Origin: Alphaproteobacteria bacterium
Lineage (GTDB): Bacteria; Pseudomonadota; Alphaproteobacteria; UBA9219
Length of the DNA stretch: 21,620 nucleotides
Assembly (NCBI GenBank): GCA_028716765.1
Contig: JAQUPC010000025.1
Span: forward strand, 1-21,620
Direction of reading: 5' to 3'
Part shown: one piece after another, positions 1 through 7,033 of the stretch
Layout: each line of letters begins with the position of its first letter
How positions within the stretch are numbered: the stretch's first letter is position 1
Made by a program: the position numbers and the translations under genes
The notes under the pieces: generated by a model
What the model saw: the letters and a program-made list of their open reading frames with translations, nothing else
Told to the model about the DNA's origin: nothing
The model's database searches: none

Positions 1-22
1 GCGAAAACCCTGATCAGAATAA

Positions 23-3000
23 CTATGTATTCGAAAGCCTGCGCATCAAATCGCCGTGGACTTGATTGTGATCAACAGCTTCACGTCTTGAATAGGCGGC
101 GTATTGACCAACGATGCGGCGGAGTAAATCCGCCCGTTCCGCTGGAGTTGCCGCTCGCCCCTCACGAGCCCTGATCTGATCGAATTCAATCCTCGCTTGC
201 TCCTCGGCGCGATAGGAGACAAGGGCTTGAGGCTCGTCATCATATCTGTGGTCTCCCGTTGCCTGAGGATCTATCTGTCGCGCGTAATCCTGGTTCGCGT
301 CGGTATCAACCTGCGGAATATGCTGTGTTGCGGCTCCTCCGGGAATTGGACCGCTTCCATCTTCTCTTTGACCCAATGCGGCCATCTGTTGGCCGTGACG
401 TTGACCAGCAATTTGAGCGCTTTGATTGGCCTCACCCCGGCTCTGCATTGCTTTCCCCGTCCCAGCAATCACCTCACCGGGTGCCTTGGCCAAGCCCAAG
501 GCTTGCTGGCCCACAAGATACGAGCCGCCCGCTGAGAGAGCGCCAACAACCGTATGATGCTCGCCCATTTTCTCAAGATGCCCGCCGGAACCAAGCCACC
601 TGAGGGCATGTTCCGCAAACATACCGATCGACTTAAAGGCATTTTGGCCCAGAACATAAGCCAGCGAACCATACATGAGTGAAAACACAATTTTGGCGAA
701 AGTCGGCAATTCTCCTACGTAGGCTCCTGTTCCCATCGCAGCATAAATAAACATGGTATTAAGAAACGCTATACCGACATTAAATAGGAGATAACCTACG
801 ACGAGCCCAAAAACCATTAAGGCAGGGCGTAGGAATATGTTCACGATAAAGAAATATCCTTGCCGCGCTTGCTGGCCGGGGAGACCTTCTCCTTCAGGGT
901 TAAGATGGGCCAAAGCCAACAAGGGCGCCGCGACAAGCGCTTCCGCAACGCCGATGATCCACGTAAGCGAGGCAAAGAAAAATCTCACAAAAGGGACTAG
1001 TGGAAGGAAATACCCAAGAAGAATTCCGATTGTCATATAGACCGTGGCTATGAATCCCAAAAGCGTCCCGCCCAATGTGCCGATCGTACCGGCTAGCGAC
1101 CCAACGACAGGAATAAGCGAGGCCACAGCTCCCGCACCAAACGCTACAGCTGCGTAAGCGAAACATTTGAAGGCCGCATGCACCATACTCTGCCCGTAAG
1201 CGGCTATTTCAGCCAACGGGTTCCGATCCTTGCCAAACTTTATCGATAAATACCCGCTTGAATCGCTCCAAAGATTGGACTCGATTGCGGCCTTGTCCAC
1301 CAGATTAAGGATTTTATTCATAAAGCTTTCACCGGATGATTTTGATGACATCAATCCTGCTGTGGCTGCTTGCTGAAGATCTGCCGCGCTTTTTCCTGAA
1401 ACGCCAAGCCAATTATTAAATTCATTTAGTGTCGATGCAGATTTTTTAATAACGCTGCCTGCATCATATTCATCAACCTCTGTATGCTCCCATCCTTGCT
1501 CTATGTCCCCAACACTTGATCGATCAACAATCATAATTTTCGAACTTGCTTTTTTGAACAGTTGAGGCTGAATCAATTGCGGCAAAGCACCTTCAACGCT
1601 GTCAGACCGGCTGGCGTTAAGTCGCGCGAGGGTATTGAACCAAGTTCCAGCCGCAAGCCATCCGCCTGCCTTGAACATTTTGTTATTTGTCGTTTCATCA
1701 GGGTTAGCGTATTTTTGATCCGCGCTATCCAACGCCGTCTGCGTGGCGCTATCGAGGGCACTTTGGAATCTTTGGATCAAGCCTGTGCCGCCCACGGGAT
1801 CATCTATATCCTTATTAGAACTCCTCGTGTTATCCGGACTTACAATCAGCAGAGGAGAAACAAACTCTCCATAATGCGTATCAGCTGCAGAAGCGAATTG
1901 CCCCAAATAAGAGTCAACTACATTTCTTTGCGCAATATATACGTTCCCATATGTTGATTTGAGTTTGTCTGTATTAAGAGGAATAAACCCGCCGCAAAGC
2001 GCTTGAAGCCCCTCAGTGTCATTACCGAGAAGATGGGTTGTTGAATCGAACTTAACCATATATGTGGTGCTACTTGTCGCTGCACTAGCATAATAATTAT
2101 AAATATAACCGCAGGCGAAATTGCTTATCATACCCAGTGCGAAAGATCTGACCTGCGCCTCAGGCACATGAACACATGAAGGCGATTGCGGGTTCGTCGT
2201 TGAGGTTGTGCACTTTTCTGCAGGTGATTTGGGAACAAGATTGCCCACAAACTTTTCCCATATATTGCTGGCCAGACCAGAACCCCACTTCGCCATTTGC
2301 ACAACAATATATTGCCCCGTATTGAGGCCCGTGACGATCCCTGTGCCGGAACCGCAACTTGATCCACCGCTCGTCGCCGCCGCACCGATTGGAACGAGAA
2401 GACCAATGGCCACCACGAGACGAATAGGGGCCCATATCTGACTGGCGTTGCCCATAACCTTGCCAGTATGCGCCGTTTCGGCCACCATTTTCATAAGGTA
2501 GTACAATAAAATAACGCCAGCTAACACCAAAATACCCGCGCTGTAATATCCCAACCCCGTGCCGATAGCACGCTGCCAGTCGCACATATCTGATACGCCC
2601 GAGGGTATATCCCCCTGCATAAAATTCATCTTCTGGCCAAGGAAGATGTAATTGATCCAGCCGAGGCCCCAATCGTTATCGGGATCAGTAGGAGTAAACA
2701 TACTCTCCGCATGCGCCTTGCCGATGAAGAGAGAGAGGACTGCAAAAAGGAGGAATATCGCCATGAAGGCGAGCGTTCCTGTGACGGCAACAAAGATAGC
2801 AACCTTCGGCAAGCCTTCGCGCGTGAACTGAAGACGGCTGTAGGCCGTGCGGATGATTTCAGCCATCGTGAGGCGCGCCGCCGGGTCGTTCATCGCCGGG
2901 TTGCCGGTGAGCGCCGGGTGGTTGATCGGGAACAGGCCGTTCGAGGCAAAGATGTAAGCCACGAAGCGCACGAACATCGTGATGACCTCGCCCATCGGGC

Positions 3001-3094
3001 GGATGTCGTTGCCGAAATCCGGATTAAAAAGGGTTCCCCACATCGAGCGGCGTTTCGGCTTTTCTTTATCGTCTTTGTTTCCAAAAATCGGCAT
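23..3094 (-). CDS. DotA/TraY-family type IVB secretion system inner-membrane protein
   Basis: 1023 aa, close to the size of Legionella DotA and longer than plasmid TraY. The layout fits the family: a short basic N-terminus, a hydrophobic segment at about 98-125 ending in a signal-like AHA, two membrane segments at about 180-205 and 222-240 separated by the conserved-looking AETAHTGKVMG stretch, a large hydrophilic (presumably periplasmic) domain to about 640, a dense cluster of membrane segments at about 640-830, and a hydrophilic Gln/Ala-rich tail. DotA/TraY proteins are polytopic inner-membrane components of Dot/Icm and IncI conjugation systems. The ATG start is supported by AGGGAG ten nt upstream (3105-3110). 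The gene is preceded by 431 bp of non-coding DNA and is the last complete gene at the left edge. The central domain is visibly AT-richer than the ends. Family assignment is confident; whether the system conjugates DNA or exports effectors cannot be told here. Confidence 0.85.
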   Translation of the reverse strand: MPIFGNKDDKEKPKRRSMWGTLFNPDFGNDIRPMGEVITMFVRFVAYIFASNGLFPINHPALTGNPAMNDPAARLTMAEIIRTAYSRLQFTREGLPKVAIFVAVTGTLAFMAIFLLFAVLSLFIGKAHAESMFTPTDPDNDWGLGWINYIFLGQKMNFMQGDIPSGVSDMCDWQRAIGTGLGYYSAGILVLAGVILLYYLMKMVAETAHTGKVMGNASQIWAPIRLVVAIGLLVPIGAAATSGGSSCGSGTGIVTGLNTGQYIVVQMAKWGSGLASNIWEKFVGNLVPKSPAEKCTTSTTNPQSPSCVHVPEAQVRSFALGMISNFACGYIYNYYASAATSSTTYMVKFDSTTHLLGNDTEGLQALCGGFIPLNTDKLKSTYGNVYIAQRNVVDSYLGQFASAADTHYGEFVSPLLIVSPDNTRSSNKDIDDPVGGTGLIQRFQSALDSATQTALDSADQKYANPDETTNNKMFKAGGWLAAGTWFNTLARLNASRSDSVEGALPQLIQPQLFKKASSKIMIVDRSSVGDIEQGWEHTEVDEYDAGSVIKKSASTLNEFNNWLGVSGKSAADLQQAATAGLMSSKSSGESFMNKILNLVDKAAIESNLWSDSSGYLSIKFGKDRNPLAEIAAYGQSMVHAAFKCFAYAAVAFGAGAVASLIPVVGSLAGTIGTLGGTLLGFIATVYMTIGILLGYFLPLVPFVRFFFASLTWIIGVAEALVAAPLLALAHLNPEGEGLPGQQARQGYFFIVNIFLRPALMVFGLVVGYLLFNVGIAFLNTMFIYAAMGTGAYVGELPTFAKIVFSLMYGSLAYVLGQNAFKSIGMFAEHALRWLGSGGHLEKMGEHHTVVGALSAGGSYLVGQQALGLAKAPGEVIAGTGKAMQSRGEANQSAQIAGQRHGQQMAALGQREDGSGPIPGGAATQHIPQVDTDANQDYARQIDPQATGDHRYDDEPQALVSYRAEEQARIEFDQIRAREGRAATPAERADLLRRIVGQYAAYSRREAVDHNQVHGDLMRRLSNT

Positions 3095-3250
3095 TCAGTA
3101 GAATCTCCCTTTTCCCCTGCGCGCGCGGCGTCCGGGACAGCCCTATTTTGCGCTCCTAAAGGTTTATAAAATCCTTCAAATCTTCCGCCCTTGCCCCGTA
3201 TATTTTCATCGTTCCGGAGGGGCGGTTTATCATGGCCTAATGTCTCGCCG

Positions 3251-3312
3251 AAATTAGCCCTTTCGCCCCCTACACGTCAATTTTCTTACTGAAGGGTTAA
3301 TGAGGGCTTAAT
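3251..3312 (-). promoter_or_regulatory. Candidate promoter of the dotA-like gene with an upstream CtrA-type box
   Basis: On the minus strand TTGACG (3275-3280) is followed after 18 nt by TAATTT (3251-3256), a fair -35 and a weak -10. About 16 nt upstream lies TTAA-N7-TTAAC (3296-3311), a perfect match to the CtrA consensus TTAA-N7-TTAA known from alphaproteobacteria. The implied leader is about 150 nt. The motif match is seen directly; CtrA binding and the start site are inferred. Confidence 0.4.
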
Positions 3313-3340
3313 TAGGGTCGTTTTCCGATTAGAAAGTGTG

Positions 3341-3463
3341 GCCCTCTCCCCTTGGGGAGAGGAAGCATAATCTTAGTCTTAGCGCTTGCTAAGGCTTAGA
3401 TTATGCAGGTGAGGGGTCAACTTTTACATACCCCTCCCCTAACCCCTCCCTCAAGGGGAGGGG
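3341..3463. repeat. Composite palindromic intergenic repeat
   Basis: Four inverted repeats are packed between ilvE and the dotA-like gene. A perfect 9-bp palindrome with a 2-nt loop lies at 3343-3362 (CCTCTCCCC/GGGGAGAGG). A near-perfect 19-bp stem with a 4-nt loop and two mismatches lies at 3365-3406. A 7-bp stem pairs 3411-3417 with 3430-3436. An 8-bp stem pairs 3443-3450 with 3456-3463. The C/T-rich GGGGAGAGG-type arms resemble dispersed palindromic repeats common between genes in alphaproteobacteria. The 19-bp hairpin separates two halves of such a unit, as if nested. Possible roles are transcript 3'-end stabilisation of ilvE or a mobile palindromic element. None of the stems is followed by a T-tract. 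Confidence 0.7.
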
Positions 3464-3525
3464 AACTCTACGGCGCTTATTGGAAATTCATTTCACAGGG
3501 CCGTCAGGAGGAGAGGGACTATAAT

Positions 3526-4398
3526 TTACCCCCGCGTCAGCTTCTCATACGCCTCGGCGAGTTTGGCGGTTATGGGGCCGGGGGTGAAGGCCCATTCGCC
3601 GATTTGGCCTATGGCGGTGACTTCGGCGGCCGTGCCTGTGAGAAAGACCTCGTCGGCGTCTTTAAGCTCCTCGGGCCAGATGGCGCGTTCGATAACCGGA
3701 ATGCCTTTGGCGCGGGCAAGGTCCATAACCGTCCGCCGCGTGATGCCGTCGAGGATGCAATCCGTCATGGGCGTGTGAAGGCCGCCGTCCTTGACCATAA
3801 AGAAGTTCGCGCCGGTCGCCTCGGCCACTTGCCCGCGCCAGTCGAGCATGAGAGCGTCGCTGCAGCCCTGCCGCTCGGCCTCGTTCTTGCTGATCGTGCA
3901 TATCATATAGAGGCCGGCCGCCTTGGCCGCCGTAGGCGCTGTGGTTGGCGACGGGCGAGCCCACGAACTCATGATAAGCTTAATACCCTTCGCGCGGGCC
4001 TCAGGTGAGAAATACGAAGGCCACGCCCAGCACGCGATGGCCAGATGAATCCGGTGCTCGAGCGCCGAAACGCCAAGCCCGTCGCACCCGCGCCATGCTA
4101 TGGGGCGCACGTAGGCGTCCTTGACGCCGTTGGCCTTAAGCGCCGCCATTTTGGCGGCGTCGATCTCCTCCGCCGTGTAGGGGATTTTGAAATCGAGCAA
4201 TTCGGCGGAGCGCAACAGGCGTTCGGAATGCTCGCGCATCTTGAAAATGGAGCCGTTATAGGCACGCTCCCCCTCGAACACGGCGTTGCCGTAATGCATC
4301 GAATGCGCCAGCACATGCAGCTTCGCCTCGCGCCAGGGCACAAGCTTGCCGTCCATCCAGATCGCGCCGTCGCGATCGTCAAAAGGCACCAGAGCCAT
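3526..4398 (-). CDS. ilvE: Branched-chain amino acid aminotransferase
   Basis: A 290-aa fold-type IV PLP aminotransferase that interconverts branched-chain 2-oxo acids and valine, leucine or isoleucine with glutamate. From the chosen ATG, the PLP lysine falls at residue 159 in PTAAKAAGLY, the same number as in E. coli IlvE. Other family signatures are HYGNAVFEGERAY near residue 35-48, an arginine-rich RPIAWRG stretch near 98, and EATGANFF near 193. The frame is open to a GTG eight codons upstream (4422), but GGAGG at 4408-4412 sits 9 nt before the ATG and would lie inside the longer version, so the ATG is preferred. The gene starts directly after the pilin terminator and so is functionally separate from the pilus operon, though it may depend on read-through. 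D-amino-acid transaminase relatives are possible but less likely. Confidence 0.92.
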   Translation of the reverse strand: MALVPFDDRDGAIWMDGKLVPWREAKLHVLAHSMHYGNAVFEGERAYNGSIFKMREHSERLLRSAELLDFKIPYTAEEIDAAKMAALKANGVKDAYVRPIAWRGCDGLGVSALEHRIHLAIACWAWPSYFSPEARAKGIKLIMSSWARPSPTTAPTAAKAAGLYMICTISKNEAERQGCSDALMLDWRGQVAEATGANFFMVKDGGLHTPMTDCILDGITRRTVMDLARAKGIPVIERAIWPEELKDADEVFLTGTAAEVTAIGQIGEWAFTPGPITAKLAEAYEKLTRG

Positions 4399-4407
4399 TT
4401 CGTTATT

Positions 4408-4412
4408 CCTCC
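4408..4412 (-). promoter_or_regulatory. Shine-Dalgarno site deciding the ilvE start
   Basis: GGAGG on the minus strand, 9 nt before ATG at 4396-4398. It overlaps codons 4-5 of the alternative GTG-initiated reading and therefore favours the ATG. Confidence 0.7.
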
Positions 4413-4420
4413 ATGCGGAC

Positions 4421-4461
4421 ACAAAAAAACCCTTCCTGATCTTACCGGATCAGGAAGGGTT
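4421..4461 (-). terminator. Intrinsic terminator after the pilin gene
   Basis: Perfect 14-bp inverted repeat, 4428-4441 against 4448-4461, with a 6-nt loop. It is followed on the minus strand by a run of seven T (4423-4429, partly in the stem). It begins 18 nt after the pilin stop codon. On the plus strand there is no T-run, so it works for minus-strand transcription only. Its end lies 10 nt before the ilvE ribosome-binding site. Confidence 0.9.
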
Positions 4462-4479
4462 CTGTAAAAGCAATTCAGG

Positions 4480-5190
4480 CTATTGGACGGCGATAACCTG
4501 ATAGTAGAAATAATCGTCTGCATCGCCCGTCGCGGTATCGTCCGAGTTTTGGACGCAACCCGTCGGCTTGCCGGAGAACAATGGGGGCCATACGTCCGTG
4601 CCAGTCGCGTCGATCATCCCCGTGTCCGTGATGTCTATGTCGGCTTTTACTGCCCCGACCGAGGCACCAGGCACGTTTGTCGGCGCGATCGCATTGGCTT
4701 TGCTGTTGATTTCGTCGCAAACGCCCGGCGATACGTGCAACATTGCCACCTTACTTCCCGTAGCGCCGCCATAGCTGGCCGCCGTCGACCCAATGCCGGG
4801 ATATTGCATCCAGACGTAGTACCAGTTATCCGCTGTCGGCGTGGCCGACATCGTTATGGAAGGCGCCGCGATGCCGCCGCCGGTCGGCGAAAATAAATCG
4901 TATCTGTCCTGCGTATTCGCTTCGTTAATAAGAATATTGGCGAGCGTTATATCGCCATAAGACATAAGCCGATCCATGCCGACTTTCAGGTTCTGGCCCT
5001 GCTCGATAAGAGCCGCCGCCTTCGTGCGATTGCTTTCCCCGGTCGTGCTGGTTGTAAACGAGCCGCTTCCCGCCGCGATTGCCGCGGCAAGAATGCCAAG
5101 CACTGCTATGATAAACAGAATAGGCCCTATCGCTATACCTGCGTCAGCCTTCAGCCGGACTGGGCAACCCTTGGCGGATTCCGCGATCAT
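4480..5190 (-). CDS. Type IVb pilin-like protein lacking Glu5
   Basis: A 236-aa protein with a 17-18 residue basic leader, then G-IAIGPILFIIAVLGILAAAIA, which aligns position by position with the classical pilin N-terminus (cleavage after Gly, hydrophobic alpha-1 helix with GILAA). After this comes a hydrophilic region with Gly/Thr-rich stretches and two cysteines (GVCDEI and TGCVQN) that could form the C-terminal disulfide loop of pilins. The residue at mature position 5 is Pro rather than Glu. ATG is chosen because AGGAG lies about 7 nt upstream. It is the last gene of the pilus cluster, separated by a 237-bp leader with its own candidate promoters and closed by a strong terminator, as expected for an abundant major subunit (PilS position in R64). 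It could instead be a minor pilin. No prepilin peptidase gene is in the window. Confidence 0.75.
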   Translation of the reverse strand: MIAESAKGCPVRLKADAGIAIGPILFIIAVLGILAAAIAAGSGSFTTSTTGESNRTKAAALIEQGQNLKVGMDRLMSYGDITLANILINEANTQDRYDLFSPTGGGIAAPSITMSATPTADNWYYVWMQYPGIGSTAASYGGATGSKVAMLHVSPGVCDEINSKANAIAPTNVPGASVGAVKADIDITDTGMIDATGTDVWPPLFSGKPTGCVQNSDDTATGDADDYFYYQVIAVQ

Positions 5191-5290
5191 GTTGATCTCC
5201 TGTAGGTCTCTTGGCCCCTGTTTAACCCTATTGTCTTCAGAAACGGGGCAGGCTTTTTTCCTTAACCCATTGCTCCGGATGATTCTGTCT

Positions 5291-5322
5291 ATTATACGCC
5301 CCGTTGGTTAAGCAAAACTTAC
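5291..5322 (-). promoter_or_regulatory. Proximal pilin promoter with perfect -10 and CtrA-like half-sites
   Basis: On the minus strand a consensus TATAAT lies at 5291-5296, about 95 nt before the pilin ATG. There is no good -35 hexamer. The -35 region is instead occupied by GTAA-N7-TTAAC (5307-5322), one mismatch from the CtrA consensus TTAA-N7-TTAA. A good -10 with a CtrA site over the -35 is the architecture of CtrA-activated alphaproteobacterial promoters. Activation by CtrA is inferred. Confidence 0.5.
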
Positions 5323-5373
5323 CTTTCCTGCCGGGTCTTAAACTTTACCACCAATAACGACTTGATTCTCCTC

Positions 5374-5402
5374 ATAAAACCCAATCCCCATATAAAAGTC
5401 AA
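5374..5402 (-). promoter_or_regulatory. Distal sigma70-type pilin promoter
   Basis: On the minus strand TTGACT (5397-5402) is followed at the ideal 17-nt spacing by TTTTAT (5374-5379), 5/6 and 4/6 matches to consensus. It lies 27 bp past the stop of the preceding gene and 184 bp before the pilin ATG, so pilin transcription could be independent of the pilus machinery operon. Confidence 0.4.
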
Positions 5403-5428
5403 CTCATGATCCCGCGATTCCATAGGGG

Positions 5429-5947
5429 TCATTTCTTTTCTTTACCTCCTGTTGCAAAAGAAATTTTCTCCGGTTTCAGGATTGCCATCATAGGCATCGT
5501 CCTGTCGCACTTGGATCCCACGCAAAATTCGTTCATTGTCCAGCGGTATTGGGGCAAAGCCGTATCAATATAGCCCAAAACCGTCAGCCATAAACGGAAG
5601 TTGCCGACATCCATGGTCGATACGGTAAGGGTCTGATCCCGTCCAAGATTTAAGGTTATAGCCGGAAATTGCTTCTTTAGCCGGTCCACCAACGGCTGAA
5701 TTTCCGCTGTCTCCGGTCCTTTGGCGACGATCCGCGGCAGGGCGGGCTCGCCGGCTGCCGCAGCCGCCATCTCCCGCTTGGCGGTGACCGAGAGGTTAAG
5801 CGTATAGAGCGCAAACGTCATTATCAACAAAGCCCCTGCCCAGCACGTAAGAACGACGACTATCGTCGCCCGGTCAAAGGCGCGAATGGCCCTGACCATA
5901 ACGCCGGGGGCAAAAGATTTTCCGATAGCCTGAATATCCAGCTTCAT
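5429..5947 (-). CDS. Bitopic pilus assembly protein, GspM/PilO-like topology
   Basis: A 172-aa protein with about 26 cytoplasmic residues, one membrane segment (about 27-55), then roughly 115 periplasmic residues with an alternating beta/alpha pattern and a Cys-x4-Cys pair (FCVGSKC) near the end. No motif names it securely. Size and topology match the small GspM/PilO-type platform protein that partners a larger GspL/PilN-type one, which fits its position directly after the PilO2-like gene. The frame is open to a TTG seven codons upstream (5968). ATG at 5945-5947 is preferred because it begins one nt after the stop of the preceding gene (TGA-C-ATG), with AAGGG placed about 9 nt before it. The C-terminus is basic (GGKEKK). 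Function inferred from context. Confidence 0.6.
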   Translation of the reverse strand: MKLDIQAIGKSFAPGVMVRAIRAFDRATIVVVLTCWAGALLIMTFALYTLNLSVTAKREMAAAAAGEPALPRIVAKGPETAEIQPLVDRLKKQFPAITLNLGRDQTLTVSTMDVGNFRLWLTVLGYIDTALPQYRWTMNEFCVGSKCDRTMPMMAILKPEKISFATGGKEKK

Positions 5948-5948
5948 G

Positions 5949-7031
5949 TCATTTGCCCTTTTTTCCAAGGTTCAGGGACTCGGTAGCGTTCCCGATGATG
6001 ACCCCCTCGTCGCTGTTATCAAGGGTCTTCCCCCCTAATGCTATGATGCGATCGGAGGTAATGCTGGGCGGCACGATGGCCCGCCATAGCGTTTTTCCGC
6101 TTTTGATCTGATAAACATCGAGAAACGCGTCCAGGGCAAGCAGCCCATCGTTAAGTTCCGCGAATTTCGACAGTTGCTCGCGCATTGGGCTGGAGCGCAA
6201 GGCCTGCACATCCCGCACCAACTGAAGGGATTTTCCTTCCGCCCGTTTTTGAATCTCGTCCTTGTCAACCCGCGCGCTGACCATCGCCATAGCGGCGAAA
6301 AACCAGATGATCACGGCCAGTCCCGCAAAAACGATTGCTCCGGCAACAGCCGCCGCAGCCAGAATACGCCGCGCCCTTTCTTCAAACAGCGACTGGGAAT
6401 ACCAGGGCGTAGGCGACAGTTTTTCTATCCGGTCGGGCACCAGCTCAATGACCGGCGCGTCGCCAAGCGCGCGCGCCGTTCGCTCGGCCTTTGCGCGCAC
6501 GACCGACGACATCCCGCGGTGAACCTGCAGCCCGTCGACTGTGATCGTCATCATCGTCGCCGCTTCGTCGCTATAATAGGTGTAACACACGGGCGGCATA
6601 AGGGCGTCCTTCATGCCCGGCAATAACGAGGCAAAAGGACACCACGTGTGAGGATGTGAACTCATTTCGGCTGAACGCACCGCCAGATACCAAATTTTGT
6701 CGCCCTTTGCCTGCCACGCGAGATGCAAACGCTCCGTATCCGCGGCTTCAGCCGCCGCGTTCCAGACAATGTCCTGTTCGCTACCGGCAACACGCGGGCA
6801 ACAGCCGCCTATAAGTTCCGAAGGAAAATAGAATTCGCCCAATCCTCCGATGGGGCCGAACAATGCCTGCGTATATGAACCGATCACCCCGGCGTCGGAT
6901 TCCTTGAGTTCGGGTTCGACCGCAGGCTTTTCCAATTTGGTTTCCGGCGCAGACTCCTGTTTAAGCTGTGAAACAAGAATGTCCGGATCCAGCGTCGTGG
7001 TTTCAATGTCATCTAAATAATCTTTTGCCAC
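5949..7031 (-). CDS. PilO2-like type IVb pilus inner-membrane protein
   Basis: A 360-aa protein with a long soluble N-terminal half (about 1-222, presumably cytoplasmic), a single membrane segment (about 225-248), then a charged helical stretch and a short C-terminal domain (presumably periplasmic). This arrangement is that of R64 PilO/PilO2 and BfpC, which tie the assembly ATPase to the envelope-spanning complex. The N-terminal half contains five cysteines (a CC pair near 75, WCPF, VCYTYY). Start is GTG: GGAGG is placed 6 nt upstream within the last codons of pilR, which stops two nt before the GTG, so translation is probably coupled. Assignment rests on order and topology more than on motifs I can name. 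Confidence 0.6.
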   Translation of the reverse strand: MAKDYLDDIETTTLDPDILVSQLKQESAPETKLEKPAVEPELKESDAGVIGSYTQALFGPIGGLGEFYFPSELIGGCCPRVAGSEQDIVWNAAAEAADTERLHLAWQAKGDKIWYLAVRSAEMSSHPHTWCPFASLLPGMKDALMPPVCYTYYSDEAATMMTITVDGLQVHRGMSSVVRAKAERTARALGDAPVIELVPDRIEKLSPTPWYSQSLFEERARRILAAAAVAGAIVFAGLAVIIWFFAAMAMVSARVDKDEIQKRAEGKSLQLVRDVQALRSSPMREQLSKFAELNDGLLALDAFLDVYQIKSGKTLWRAIVPPSITSDRIIALGGKTLDNSDEGVIIGNATESLNLGKKGK

Positions 7032-7033
7032 GG

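Larger units (their letters stand above)
3095..3525. other. 431-bp intergenic region between ilvE and the dotA-like gene
   Basis: No credible coding sequence on either strand. It holds the composite palindromic repeat in its ilvE-proximal half and the candidate promoter with CtrA-type box in the middle. The last 150 bp before the dotA-like ATG contain only the Shine-Dalgarno sequence that I can support. No T-tract terminator for ilvE was found. Confidence 0.7.

Noticed and set aside
5325..5395. Two tiny open frames (17-18 codons) in the pilin leader
   Set aside because: No ribosome-binding site at proper spacing and no coding character; they overlap the promoter elements.
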